DNA of 64,000 nt from Prochlorococcus sp. AG-686-J21 (GTDB lineage Bacteria; Cyanobacteriota; Cyanobacteriia; PCC-6307; Cyanobiaceae): assembly GCA_003210285.1 (NCBI GenBank), contig QCVS01000004.1, positions 62,001-126,000 on the forward strand, read 5' to 3'. This document shows positions 18,935 through 28,009 of the stretch, one piece after another; within the stretch, counting starts at the first letter, position 1; each line of letters starts with the position of its first letter. Both the position numbers and the translations under genes were made by a program. A model generated the notes under the pieces. The model had not been told where the DNA came from. It did no database searches and saw only the letters and a program-made list of their open reading frames with translations.

Positions 18935-20389
18935 TTATATTTTTACTTTATTTATGTATTTTTGGCTCCAATCCAAAACCTCATTTAAATCATGTTCAGA
19001 TTTCGCCTCACAATACAATCTTAAAAGAGGCTCTGTTCCTGAGAACCTAAATAATAACCAAAAATTATTATCTATTCTCAATTTTATACCGTCGATATTT
19101 GAGATATTTATAATTTTATAGCCACATATTTTTGCAGGAATATTATTTTTAATATATTCTTCAAGAATTTCTTTTTCTGACTGATTTAGCAATTTAATAT
19201 CAATTCTTCTATAAAAACTTGGACCAAATTTTTCTTGAATTTGATCTAAAGTTTCATATAAATATTTTGATTTTTCTGCGATTCCATTTAATAAAATCAT
19301 AGCTGCATATAAAGCATCTCTCTCCGGCATAAAGTCTCCAAAACCTACCCCTCCTGATTCCTCTCCTCCAATAAATATTTTTTCTTTAATCATTTTTTTT
19401 GCAATATATTTAAAACCAACCGGTAGTTCGACAACCTCTCTATTTTGATTCTTTGTGATATTACTAATGATGTCAGAACCACTAACAGTTTTAAGTACTG
19501 GATATGAATTCTTATTCTTTTCTCCTAAATAACTAATAAAGAAAGGTAATAAAACTTGAGTACTACAAAATCTTCCTTTTTCATCAATTACAGCAATCCT
19601 ATCGCCATCTCCATCAAAAATTATACCTAAAGTTTTAATGCCTTTTGTAGAATTTCTTGTTAATATTTCAACCAAATTATCTAAATATTTTAGCAGTGGC
19701 TCTGGAGGATTCCCTCCAAATAAAGGATCATAATCTGCTCTAATTTCTGTAAAAATTTTTGAATCACAACCTTCAAAGATCTGACTGAGGCAATTTGCTG
19801 CTGAACCATGCATAGAATCAACAAAAACATGCAAATTCATTTTCTTTAAATTATTCGCAATAAAATCAATATTAAAATTAGATTTAATCTGATCTAAATG
19901 AAACTTCTTAATATCAACTTTTTCATATACACCTTCCAATCTTTCAATTGAGTTTCCCAGCAGTAACCTTTTTTCAACTTCCTTTGTAAAAGATTCATCC
20001 ACAGAACAACCTTTAAAACTTTTAATCTTTAAACCCAACCAATTATAAGGATTATGACTTGCAGTAATAACTAAACAACCTAAAAACATAAATTTTTTGG
20101 CGTATAAACTGCAGGAAGGTGTTGGCACATCACTAGTAGAAAGAATGGGTTCAAAACCACATCCTTTCACAAAAGATGCTACTTCCTTTGCAAACTCATT
20201 TGCCATGAATCTACGATCGTACCCTATAAGAATTTTTTTAGAATTAGTTTCTTCGAAGTATTGATAATATAATTCCTGACATGAAGCGACTACGACTTTA
20301 GAGAGATTTGATAGATTGAAATCAAAACCAATTATTCCTCTCCAGCCATCAGTTCCGAAGTTTATTTCATTTAGTTCATTTGCAGACAA
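18935..20389 (-). CDS. Phosphoglucomutase/phosphomannomutase family protein
   Basis: The 484-residue alpha-D-phosphohexomutase has the phosphoserine loop TASHNPYNWLG with S111, the metal loop FDGDGDR near 242-248, the sugar-specificity loop GGEESGG near 328, and the phosphate-binding RFSGTEPLLRLY near 455. The GEESGG sugar loop suggests a glucose/mannose-type enzyme, as for cyanobacterial phosphoglucomutase in glycogen metabolism. A second family member, glmM, lies at 51964. It is co-directional with rdgB, probably one transcript. Confidence 0.88.
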   Translation of the reverse strand: MSANELNEINFGTDGWRGIIGFDFNLSNLSKVVVASCQELYYQYFEETNSKKILIGYDRRFMANEFAKEVASFVKGCGFEPILSTSDVPTPSCSLYAKKFMFLGCLVITASHNPYNWLGLKIKSFKGCSVDESFTKEVEKRLLLGNSIERLEGVYEKVDIKKFHLDQIKSNFNIDFIANNLKKMNLHVFVDSMHGSAANCLSQIFEGCDSKIFTEIRADYDPLFGGNPPEPLLKYLDNLVEILTRNSTKGIKTLGIIFDGDGDRIAVIDEKGRFCSTQVLLPFFISYLGEKNKNSYPVLKTVSGSDIISNITKNQNREVVELPVGFKYIAKKMIKEKIFIGGEESGGVGFGDFMPERDALYAAMILLNGIAEKSKYLYETLDQIQEKFGPSFYRRIDIKLLNQSEKEILEEYIKNNIPAKICGYKIINISNIDGIKLRIDNNFWLLFRFSGTEPLLRLYCEAKSEHDLNEVLDWSQKYINKVKI

Positions 20390-20458
20390 AGTTAAATAGT
20401 TCCTTGATTTCCAATAATTATCTATATTAATTTATAGGAGTAAAAATTTAAACTGCCT

Positions 20459-21889
20459 TTGCAAAAAAATTTGAATAATCTTTATTTAAAAAGTTTTATA
20501 AGATGCAAAAGAAAAGCTTGGCTTGATTATCAGGGCAATAAGTCTAATAAAAATTGGTCACCACATCAATCTATAGAAATAATTAATCGATACAAAACCT
20601 TTTATAAACTAAGTGATGGAGATTTATACTCTGGAATAAAAGCCTGTGAGAAGGGTTCAAGTGGTGTAATCGGATTAAAAGCAAGCTCTAAAGTAATCAA
20701 TCATATAAAGGCAGAAATACAACCTCAATTACTTAAAAAAGTAGGTGGTCATAGCAAATGGGGAGAATATAAATATATACCTGCTGTATATAAGTTAGGC
20801 CATAGAACAACAAAAGAGCATCTATTCGATTTAGCTTTTTGTTCAATTTTATTAGAGCCCTTTCAAGAATCAAAAATTGAAAAAGGATTGGTAATTTCAA
20901 ATTTTTCAAATCAACTTAAAATTGAAAAAATTGATTTAAATCAAAGATTAAGAAAAAAAGTCTTAATTACCTTTTTAAATTTAAATGAATATCTCAAAAG
21001 ATCTATTCCAGATATTACTGAAGACAAGAAAAAATGTACGATATGTTCATGGCAAAAGTTTTGCGATACCGAAGCAAAAGAAAATGGATATCTAACTGAT
21101 ATAGATGGTATCGGTTCTAAAACAGCCTTATTTCTCCAAAAAAATGGGATACATAATATTAAAGAACTAGCTGATGCTAGCAAAATCGATTTAGGAGAAA
21201 AACTTTTTCAATTCAAGGAGCAAAAATTTGAAAAAGCTTCAAAGTTTATAAAGCAATCAAAAGCATATTTATCAGGTAAACCAATTCGAATTTTTGAAAG
21301 TAAAAACTTATCTTATCTTCTAATAAATAAAGATTCAGGATTCTTTATTTTTGATATCGAGTCAAATCCAGATGAGAAACATGATTTTTTATATGGATTT
21401 TTAAAAGTAAATAATTTGTTTGAAAATATTAAAGATGATTTTTATGATCCAATATTAAACCTTAACAACAATACTAAAAAATCTAATCAAGAAATTATCC
21501 AAAAACTTTTCTCTGAAAAATACTGGCCAGTTTTACATTATGGAGAGACTGAGAGAATAGCAATTTTAAATTTAGCTAGGCAATTAGATCTTGATGAAGA
21601 AGAAATTGAGATCCTAAAGTCCAGATTTATAGACTTACACTTAATTTTAAGAGGATCGTGGATATTACCGATTAGAAATTATAGTTTAAAAACAGTTGCT
21701 AATTGGATGAGCTTCAAATGGAAACAAAAAAATGCGAGTGGATCTAAAGCTTTATATTGGTGGATTCAATATAAAAGTACTTTAAATGATCTTTTTCTAA
21801 AAAAAATAATTAAATATAATCGGGATGACTGTTTGGCGACTCTTCACATAGCGAAGTGGTTGATCAAAAACCACGAAAAGATTAATTAA
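20459..21889 (+). CDS. TM0106-type RecB-like nuclease with predicted Fe-S cluster, HhH and RNase H-like exonuclease domain
   Basis: The 476-residue protein has three parts. Residues 1-205 are RecB-like, with cysteines C16, C193, C196 and C202: one near the N-terminus, then C-x2-C-x5-C, the layout of 4Fe-4S clusters in Cas4- and AddB-type nucleases. Residues 211-240 (TDIDGIGSKTALFLQKNGI) form a helix-hairpin-helix. Residues about 295-476 match an RNase H-like/DEDD exonuclease, with FFIFDIESNP (D299, E301) and a final YNRDD motif. The start is TTG at 20459. The family's cellular role is unknown; a DNA-repair nuclease is an inference. It overlaps ygfZ by 4 bp, tail to tail. Confidence 0.82.
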   Translation: MQKNLNNLYLKSFIRCKRKAWLDYQGNKSNKNWSPHQSIEIINRYKTFYKLSDGDLYSGIKACEKGSSGVIGLKASSKVINHIKAEIQPQLLKKVGGHSKWGEYKYIPAVYKLGHRTTKEHLFDLAFCSILLEPFQESKIEKGLVISNFSNQLKIEKIDLNQRLRKKVLITFLNLNEYLKRSIPDITEDKKKCTICSWQKFCDTEAKENGYLTDIDGIGSKTALFLQKNGIHNIKELADASKIDLGEKLFQFKEQKFEKASKFIKQSKAYLSGKPIRIFESKNLSYLLINKDSGFFIFDIESNPDEKHDFLYGFLKVNNLFENIKDDFYDPILNLNNNTKKSNQEIIQKLFSEKYWPVLHYGETERIAILNLARQLDLDEEEIEILKSRFIDLHLILRGSWILPIRNYSLKTVANWMSFKWKQKNASGSKALYWWIQYKSTLNDLFLKKIIKYNRDDCLATLHIAKWLIKNHEKIN

Positions 21890-22734
21890 AGAAAAGTTGA
21901 ACCTACAGACTTATCTATTAATATTTGGCCAAAAATATCTGAGAAAAAAGAATTTTCCTTATCTAAATATTTCCTCTTTATCATTGCCAAGCCTTTTATT
22001 ATTCGAGAATCTAATTTATAAATACTGGTAATATAACCAACCGATTTTTCTTTATTTTGATCATTATAAATAATCTTATTCTCAGATCCTAAATTCAAAT
22101 CTTTATCTTTAGCCGTCCAAACTCTGATCTCCTGCTTTAAAGAATTAACATTCCTGATTTTTGACATTGTTTCTTGACCCAAATAACAACCTTTATTGAA
22201 ATCTATAAGATCTGTGAGTCCTAATTCAAATGGATTATTTTTTCCATTAATTTCATTATCTAAAGATGGTATGGCCTGATTAATCTTCCACAATTGCAAG
22301 TCATTAGTATTCATTAAATTTGGATTATTATTATGAAAATCATATTTTTTATCTTCATTTTTAAAAAAAATAGGTTGAGTGATTCTCCATGAATTCATAT
22401 CATCAACTTGTTGAAGTCTATTTATTGAAAAAGTATCACTTAATGAAACATCATCGGATGGAAAAATAATGTCATTAAAGTATTTTCTAATCTCACTAGT
22501 ATTTCCTTCAAAGACAATTACTTCTAATTTATTTTCTAAGCAATTAATCTCAAGTAATGATTTTAAAATTCCATTTGGGGATAACCAGCAAGTTTTTAAA
22601 ACCTTGTTATTTAAATCAACAATATTTCCTGTAGTTATTCCATTTAAGAATCTTTTACCATCTTTTCCAGTAATAGAAAAGCAATCAAATTTTTCTAGCC
22701 AAATTTGTTCTTTATTTTCTTTAATTTTAGACAT
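21886..22734 (-). CDS. ygfZ: Folate-binding protein YgfZ/GcvT family
   Basis: The 282-residue protein resembles the T-protein of glycine cleavage and has the YgfZ motif KGCYLGQE near residue 179, with its conserved cysteine. YgfZ proteins use tetrahydrofolate to support Fe-S enzymes such as MiaB. The N-terminal part (GKDGKRFLNGITTGNI) also fits. It lies 3 bp downstream of pyrE on the same strand, probably one transcript. Its neighbour on the other strand is a predicted Fe-S nuclease, which may be coincidence. Confidence 0.87.
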   Translation of the reverse strand: MSKIKENKEQIWLEKFDCFSITGKDGKRFLNGITTGNIVDLNNKVLKTCWLSPNGILKSLLEINCLENKLEVIVFEGNTSEIRKYFNDIIFPSDDVSLSDTFSINRLQQVDDMNSWRITQPIFFKNEDKKYDFHNNNPNLMNTNDLQLWKINQAIPSLDNEINGKNNPFELGLTDLIDFNKGCYLGQETMSKIRNVNSLKQEIRVWTAKDKDLNLGSENKIIYNDQNKEKSVGYITSIYKLDSRIIKGLAMIKRKYLDKENSFFSDIFGQILIDKSVGSTFL

Positions 22735-22737
22735 TAT

Positions 22738-23298
22738 TTAGAGAAAGTCTTCTATTGAAAATAAGCTTTTTAATTTTATATTTTGTTCTTTTAAGGCCTC
22801 ATATCCTCCTTCTCTTCTGTCCACAATAGACAAAACTTCTTTAACTATAAGATTATTTTCTCGTAACTTATTAATTGCTTTAATAGCTGATCCAGCAGTA
22901 GTGACAACATCTTCCAAAACAGTTACTACAGTTCCTTCTTTTAATGTAGGCCCCTCTAATCCAGCCTTTGTTCCATATTCTTTTATTTCTTTCCTAATGA
23001 TTAAAGCATCTAATAAAAATCCTTTAGAAGCAGCCGTTATGATTAAACCACTAACCAAAGGATCGGCTCCTAAAGTCAATCCAGCCACTGCCTTTGAGCT
23101 AGGGTCCATTAACTCTAAAAACAAATTACTTATTAATTGCAAACCTGTACCATTTAAGGATACAGGTTTACAATTTAGATAATGAGCACTTTGTTTACCA
23201 GATGCCAAAATAAAGTTTCCTTTCTTGTAAGATTTTTCAATTAAAAGTTTTAACAAATTCTCCTTATTTATATTATTCTTCTGCGAAAAATTGTTCAT
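22738..23298 (-). CDS. pyrE: Orotate phosphoribosyltransferase
   Basis: PyrE joins orotate and PRPP to form OMP in pyrimidine synthesis. The 186-residue product has the PRPP-binding motif [19 protein letters not shown] near 127-145, [13 protein letters not shown] near 78, and [11 protein letters not shown] near 40. Length is typical for the short bacterial form. It is followed by ygfZ. Its upstream 149 bp end at tRNA-Met on the other strand. Confidence 0.94.
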   Translation of the reverse strand: MNNFSQKNNINKENLLKLLIEKSYKKGNFILASGKQSAHYLNCKPVSLNGTGLQLISNLFLELMDPSSKAVAGLTLGADPLVSGLIITAASKGFLLDALIIRKEIKEYGTKAGLEGPTLKEGTVVTVLEDVVTTAGSAIKAINKLRENNLIVKEVLSIVDRREGGYEALKEQNIKLKSLFSIEDFL

Positions 23299-23399
23299 TA
23301 ATAGAAGTTCACCTTATATTTCAAGATTAGGAGAAAAAAAAGAAATCTCACAAAAACTTCCTAAGTTGGTGCTTTTTGAAATATTATTTTTATATTGTA

Positions 23400-23421
23400 T
23401 GTAAATTGAATGTAAATTGAA
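23400..23421. repeat. Two tandem copies of an 11-bp unit upstream of tRNA-Met
   Basis: TGTAAATTGAA occurs twice head to tail at 23400-23410 and 23411-23421, and TGTAA starts a third partial copy. It lies in the 149 bp gap between divergent pyrE and tRNA-Met, about 27 bp before the tRNA. It could be part of a promoter region or simple drift in A+T-rich DNA. Confidence 0.6.
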
Positions 23422-23447
23422 TGTAATCATTCATTACTGCAAAATTT

Positions 23448-23520
23448 GGGGGTGTAGCAATCTGGTGAATGCACCAAACTCATAATTTGGCTTAGGCGAG
23501 TTCGATCCTCGCCACCCCCA
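23448..23520 (+). tRNA. tRNA-Met (CAU), elongator type
   Basis: The 73-nt gene folds as a full cloverleaf. The acceptor GGGGGTG pairs with CACCCCC, discriminator A is at 23520, and the T arm is GCGAG-TTCGATC-CTCGC. The anticodon arm is CCAAA-CTCATAA-TTTGG, giving anticodon CAU. The D arm is short (GCA/TGC). The 1-72 pair is G-C, so it is not an initiator tRNA. CAU could also be tRNA-Ile2 after lysidine modification, which sequence alone does not settle. CCA is not encoded as a unit beyond the final CCA-like overlap. The next gene starts 18 bp downstream. Confidence 0.9.
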
Positions 23521-23538
23521 TCACTAACTTGTTATTGA

Positions 23539-24807
23539 ATGAAAATAACTTTACTATTATTACTTTTGATATTTCCAGCTTTTTTTGCTGCAAGTGAACT
23601 CTCATTTTTATTAATAAGGCCAAGTAAAGTTTTAAGACTTATAGAAGAGAAAAGGAAAGGAGCATTTTCCATCTTAAAAATTCAAAAAAGATTCAGATCT
23701 TCGTTAATAGCCTCTCAATTTGGCGTAACAATATCTCTTATAGCTGTTGGTTGGATAAGTAAAGGTTTGGCTAATGAATTTTGGAACTTAAATAAATTAT
23801 CAAATCGAATATATGATCTCTTATTATTTTTATTTATTGTACTTATAGTCACCCTTATATCCGGTCTTATTCCTAAAGCATTAGTAATTAATAATCCAGA
23901 GTCAGCCGCTTTGAGATTAACTACAATTTTTGATGCTGTTCGCAAAGGAATGCAGCCTATTGTTTCTGTAATCGAATTTTTTGCTAGTGCTTGTTTAAGG
24001 TTATTTAATCTAAACAACAAATGGGATTCATTAAATTCAGTACTATCTGCGGGTGAATTAGAAACATTAATAGAAACAGATAATGTCACAGGATTAAAAC
24101 CTGATGAGAAAAATATCTTAGAAGGTGTTTTTGCTTTAAAAGATACTCAAGTCAAAGAAGTAATGATTCCAAGATCTGAAATGGTAACTTTGCCAAAAAA
24201 TATTACGTTTGCTGAACTTATGAAAGAGGTTGATAAAACAAGGCATGCTCGTTTTTTTGTAATTGGTGAGTCCCTAGATGATGTTTTAGGAGTTTTAGAT
24301 TTACGTTATTTAGCAAAACCAATATCTAAAAGCGAAATGGAAGCAAATACATTACTAGAGCCTTTCCTTTTGCCCGTAACAAAAGTAATAGAGACATGCT
24401 TATTAGCAGAGATATTACCTATCGTTAGAGATTACAATCCATTTTTGCTGGTTGTTGATGAACATGGTGGGACTGAGGGACTTATAACTGCAGCAGATCT
24501 AACTGGAGAAATCGTTGGGGAAGAAATGCTAAATAGCAGAGTATATTCTGATATGAAAATGTTAGATAATTTCTCCAAGAAGTGGTCAATTGCTGGCAAA
24601 GCAGAAATAATAGAAATCAACAAAAAGTTGGGATGTTTTATTCCCGAAGGAGCTGATTATCATACACTCGCAGGATTTCTTCTTGAAAAATTTCAAATGG
24701 TTCCAAAAATTGGAGATAGTTTAGATTTTAAAAATATTAAATTTGAAATAATTTCAATGTCAGGTCCCAAAATTGATCGTGTAAAAATATTTCTGCCAAA
24801 AAGTTAG
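23539..24807 (+). CDS. CNNM/CorC-family protein (DUF21, CBS pair, CorC_HlyC domains)
   Basis: The 422-residue protein begins with a DUF21 membrane domain: hydrophobic stretches about 3-22, 56-75, 92-115 and 125-150, with AASELSFLLIRPSKV near 17. A pair of CBS domains follows (about 205-330, with MIPRSEMVTLP and VVDEHGGTEGLIT), and the protein ends with a CorC_HlyC transporter-associated domain. Members are linked to Mg2+/Co2+ or Na+ efflux and are often mislabelled hemolysins. It begins 18 bp after tRNA-Met and may share its transcript. Confidence 0.87.
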   Translation: MKITLLLLLLIFPAFFAASELSFLLIRPSKVLRLIEEKRKGAFSILKIQKRFRSSLIASQFGVTISLIAVGWISKGLANEFWNLNKLSNRIYDLLLFLFIVLIVTLISGLIPKALVINNPESAALRLTTIFDAVRKGMQPIVSVIEFFASACLRLFNLNNKWDSLNSVLSAGELETLIETDNVTGLKPDEKNILEGVFALKDTQVKEVMIPRSEMVTLPKNITFAELMKEVDKTRHARFFVIGESLDDVLGVLDLRYLAKPISKSEMEANTLLEPFLLPVTKVIETCLLAEILPIVRDYNPFLLVVDEHGGTEGLITAADLTGEIVGEEMLNSRVYSDMKMLDNFSKKWSIAGKAEIIEINKKLGCFIPEGADYHTLAGFLLEKFQMVPKIGDSLDFKNIKFEIISMSGPKIDRVKIFLPKS

Positions 24808-24857
24808 ATTTGACATCCAATGAAGGATAATAAATAAATATACATGAACTATAAGAT

Positions 24858-25862
24858 ATGAAACCAACCTCATCCTCAGTAAAGGTTGGAGTCATCGGTA
24901 TAGGAAATATGGGATGGCATCATGCTCGAGTGCTTAGTTTGCTTAAAGATGCAGATTTAGTAGGAGTTGCCGATCCAAACGAAAACAGAGGTAAATTAGC
25001 AGTAGAGCAATTTCAATGTGAGTGGTTTAAAGATTATCATGATCTTATTTCTAAAGTTGATGCAATTTGTATCGCTGTCCCTACACTTCTCCATCACAAA
25101 GTAGGCCTGGATTGTCTTAAAGCAGGTGTTAATGTTCTTATTGAAAAACCTATTGCAGCTAATGAGTTAGAGGCAAAATCTTTAATAAAGGCCTCTAAAG
25201 TTAGGAACTGTCTTCTACAAGTTGGTCATATTGAAAGATTTAACCCTGCTTTTAGGGAGTTAAATAAAATAGTTCAAAATGAAGAAATTGTTGTTTTAGA
25301 AGCAAGAAGGCACAGTCCTCATGCTGACAGAGCAAATGATGTATCAGTTGTCATGGATTTAATGATTCATGATATTGATCTAGTGCTTGAATTAGTTAAT
25401 TCAAAGATACAAAAATTAGCCGCCGTCGGAGGAAGAAATAGTGATGGCTTAATAGATTATGTAAATGCTACTTTGGTTTTCAACAATAATATTATTGCAA
25501 GCTTAACTGCCAGCAAAATGAGTCATAAAAAAATTAGGAATTTAAGCGCACATTGTCAGAATGGTCTTGTTGAAACGGACTTCTTAAATCATTCTCTACA
25601 AATCCATAGAAAAGCGCATGAATCCTATACAGCAGAGCATGGAGAATTAGTTTATAGAAATGATGGTTATGTTGAAGAAGTAAGCACAACCTCTATTGAA
25701 CCTTTATATGCAGAATTAGAACATTTTCTTAAGTGCGTACAAGGTAAAGAGTTACCAGAAGTAGATGGAGAACAAGCTTCAAGGGCGTTAAAAATTGCAG
25801 ATTTTATTGAGTCTGCAGTAGAAAACTCTGGTGATGCAATATCCCTTGAAATACCCTTCTAA
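24858..25862 (+). CDS. Gfo/Idh/MocA-family oxidoreductase
   Basis: The 334-residue NAD(P)-dependent dehydrogenase has the Rossmann motif GVIGIGNMGWHHARVL (residues 11-26) and the family EKP motif (LIEKPIAANELEA near 93). GHIERFNPAFREL follows near 122, and DLMIHDIDLVLELV near 165 holds the usual catalytic histidine. Relatives act on sugars or on sugar-nucleotide and inositol substrates; no neighbour tells which. It lies 50 bp after the CNNM/CorC gene on the same strand. Confidence 0.86.
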   Translation: MKPTSSSVKVGVIGIGNMGWHHARVLSLLKDADLVGVADPNENRGKLAVEQFQCEWFKDYHDLISKVDAICIAVPTLLHHKVGLDCLKAGVNVLIEKPIAANELEAKSLIKASKVRNCLLQVGHIERFNPAFRELNKIVQNEEIVVLEARRHSPHADRANDVSVVMDLMIHDIDLVLELVNSKIQKLAAVGGRNSDGLIDYVNATLVFNNNIIASLTASKMSHKKIRNLSAHCQNGLVETDFLNHSLQIHRKAHESYTAEHGELVYRNDGYVEEVSTTSIEPLYAELEHFLKCVQGKELPEVDGEQASRALKIADFIESAVENSGDAISLEIPF

Positions 25863-25876
25863 TTCATAACTAGATT

Positions 25877-26017
25877 TTATTTAAACCCAACTGCAGCTTG
25901 CCAAACAAAAACTAATAAAAAGAAAAATAAAGGTATTAAAGGAAGAACGTCAACGGTTGGAGCGAAAGCCTTATATGCTTCAGGCAATTCAGCGAATGTA
26001 TTTAAAAGAGTGAGCAC
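25877..26017 (-). CDS. psbK: Photosystem II reaction centre protein K
   Basis: PsbK is a single-helix photosystem II subunit next to CP43. My translation gives a 46-residue product, [20 protein letters not shown], then [20 protein letters not shown] and AAVGFK, ending at TAA 25877-25879. The [24 protein letters not shown] pattern is diagnostic; mature PsbK begins near the KAFAP segment after a short leader is removed. The start is GTG at 26017, directly after AAGAAG. It is downstream of tgt on the same strand with a 33 bp gap. Confidence 0.95.
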   Translation of the reverse strand: MLTLLNTFAELPEAYKAFAPTVDVLPLIPLFFFLLVFVWQAAVGFK

Positions 26018-26050
26018 CTTCTTAATAAATTAATTAATTATGTTAAGACG

Positions 26051-27169
26051 TTACCACGTATGATGAGCAATAGAGGATCTTTTCCAAGGAGCGAAATCTA
26101 TTGTAAAACAATTATCTTTAATTGCAGCAGAAATTGCATTTGTAAATCGAATTAGATGAGAAATATTATGCATACTGATAAGAGTGAGACCTAATATTTC
26201 ATCATTTCTGACTAAATGATGTAAGTAAGCACGAGAATAAGATTTACAAGTTTCACATTTACAAGTTTTATCTATTGGAGAAAAATCTTTTTTAAAACGA
26301 GCATTCCTTATATTCCATCTTTCATCATTAAAAAATGCTGTACCATGTCGTCCTAACCTTGTTGGCAAAACACAATCAAACAGATCGAATCCTTTTGCTA
26401 TCGCTAAAGAAATCTCCTTTAAGGAGCCTATACCCATTAAGTATCTTGGTTTATCTCTGGGTAAGAATTTTGGTACAAAATTTATAACGTTATGAATTTG
26501 ATCAACTGACTCTCCCACACTAACTCCTCCTACTGCAATGCCAGGTAAATCAAAAGAGCTAGTGAATTTAGCACTAATTTCTCTTAGTTTTGGATGTCGT
26601 CCCCCTTGCACAATCCCAAAAAGTGCTTGATTAGATTTCTGATGAGTTTCAACACATTTTTTCAACCATAAATGTGTACGATCTAAAGAGTCTTGAATAT
26701 CATTTTCATTTGCAGTATGTGGAGGGCAATGATCAAAAGCCATTGCAATATCAGCGCCAAGATCCATTTGAATCTGCATTACTTTTTCAGGAGATAAAAA
26801 AACATGGCTCCCATCTCTAGGGTTTTTAAATTCCACTCCTTCATTTGTAATATTATTTAGTTTAGCTAAGCTAAAAACTTGATATCCCCCTGAATCTGTG
26901 AGTATAGGTTTATCCCAATTCATGAATTTATGAATTCCACCTGCCTCTTTTATAAGTTTTTCACCGGGTTGAAGATGAAGATGGAATGTATTAGAAAGAA
27001 TCATTTCTGAACCGGTAGATTCCAACTGGTTGGAGGAAATGCCTTTAACCGTCCCCAAAGTCCCTACTGGCATAAATCTAGGGGTCCTAACTTGACCATT
27101 AGGAGTATGGAATATACCAGTTCTAGCTTCTGTATTACTACAACTTGATGTAATTTCAAAATCAAACAC
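26051..27169 (-). CDS. tgt: Queuine tRNA-ribosyltransferase
   Basis: Tgt exchanges guanine-34 for a queuosine precursor in GUN-anticodon tRNAs. The 372-residue product has [11 protein letters not shown] with the active-site D92, the [12 protein letters not shown] block, and the GVSVGES and [11 protein letters not shown] segments. The zinc site [17 protein letters not shown] lies near residue 308. Length is typical of the bacterial enzyme. It is followed by psbK, a conserved but functionally unrelated neighbour in this lineage. Confidence 0.95.
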   Translation of the reverse strand: MFDFEITSSCSNTEARTGIFHTPNGQVRTPRFMPVGTLGTVKGISSNQLESTGSEMILSNTFHLHLQPGEKLIKEAGGIHKFMNWDKPILTDSGGYQVFSLAKLNNITNEGVEFKNPRDGSHVFLSPEKVMQIQMDLGADIAMAFDHCPPHTANENDIQDSLDRTHLWLKKCVETHQKSNQALFGIVQGGRHPKLREISAKFTSSFDLPGIAVGGVSVGESVDQIHNVINFVPKFLPRDKPRYLMGIGSLKEISLAIAKGFDLFDCVLPTRLGRHGTAFFNDERWNIRNARFKKDFSPIDKTCKCETCKSYSRAYLHHLVRNDEILGLTLISMHNISHLIRFTNAISAAIKDNCFTIDFAPWKRSSIAHHTW

Positions 27170-27244
27170 GATAAATATTAAAGAATTTCTGATTTTTTTT
27201 ATTAATCCATTCTATTATTCAATAACGAAAGTATCTATAGTCTT

Positions 27245-28009
27245 ATCAAAAACCATTTCATTAATAATCTCGCAGGAGCTTGGATTTTCTACACTACTTT
27301 TCCAAAGTTGCCTTTTATTTCTCCAAAATTTAAAAATATTGCTCAATTTGCTCCAATATTAGGATTTTTTATAGGATTAACACAAAGTCTAATTTATCTT
27401 CTTTTAAGAAACAATTCTTGGTCTGTTTATGCATCTGTGTCAATTTGTCTAGCTTCTGGGTATTTAATTACTGGGGGTCTTCATTTAGATGGCTTAATGG
27501 ATACTTTTGATGGTATTTTTGCAGGCAAAAATAAATGTTTGAAAGCTATGAAAGACAGTCAAGTTGGTGCATTTGGAGTTCAATCATTATTTTTTATAAC
27601 TTTAATACAAATTGCATGTTTAATTAAAGTTCAAAACCAAATAATTATGATTTTGCCCATATGCTTATTTTGGGGGAGGTTTTCAACTTTAATTTACATA
27701 GATAAATTTAAATATATAACTCTTGAGACAAAGTCAATATCACACAAAAAATACTGGAATGGATTTAAAAAAGAATCTTTAGTTTCTTTAATTTTTATTT
27801 CTATTTTTGTTATTTATTATTTAACTGTAAATAATCCAGTTCAATTTATAATTCAAAAAACTTTTTTATTGTTTATTGGATTTTTTATAAGTTATTTAAT
27901 TCCAAAAATTTTAGGTAGTAAAATTGGTGGATTTACTGGAGATGCATGCGGAGCAAGTGTGGTTCTTGTCGAAACAACAATGTTGTTTATTCACTCAGTT
28001 CTTTTATAG
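27245..28009 (+). CDS. cobS: Adenosylcobinamide-GDP ribazoletransferase (cobalamin synthase)
   Basis: CobS is a membrane enzyme joining the nucleotide loop to adenosylcobinamide in (pseudo)cobalamin synthesis. Family markers are GGLHLDGLMDTFDGIFAG with its Asp-rich metal site, DSQVGAFGV, and several membrane helices. The first ATG/GTG/TTG in frame is TTG at 27308. However, the conserved N-terminal motif NLAGAWIFYTTFPKLP is encoded upstream of it in the same open frame, which is free of stops back to 27203. The true start is therefore probably a rare codon such as ATC at 27245 or ATT at 27260; I give 27245 provisionally. Its end overlaps the histidine kinase gene by 23 bp. Confidence 0.88.
   Translation: MKNHFINNLAGAWIFYTTFPKLPFISPKFKNIAQFAPILGFFIGLTQSLIYLLLRNNSWSVYASVSICLASGYLITGGLHLDGLMDTFDGIFAGKNKCLKAMKDSQVGAFGVQSLFFITLIQIACLIKVQNQIIMILPICLFWGRFSTLIYIDKFKYITLETKSISHKKYWNGFKKESLVSLIFISIFVIYYLTVNNPVQFIIQKTFLLFIGFFISYLIPKILGSKIGGFTGDACGASVVLVETTMLFIHSVLL

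Noticed and set aside
23715-24089. 124-codon minus-strand frame inside the CNNM/CorC gene
   Set aside because: Antisense to a conserved membrane domain, with no family resemblance.
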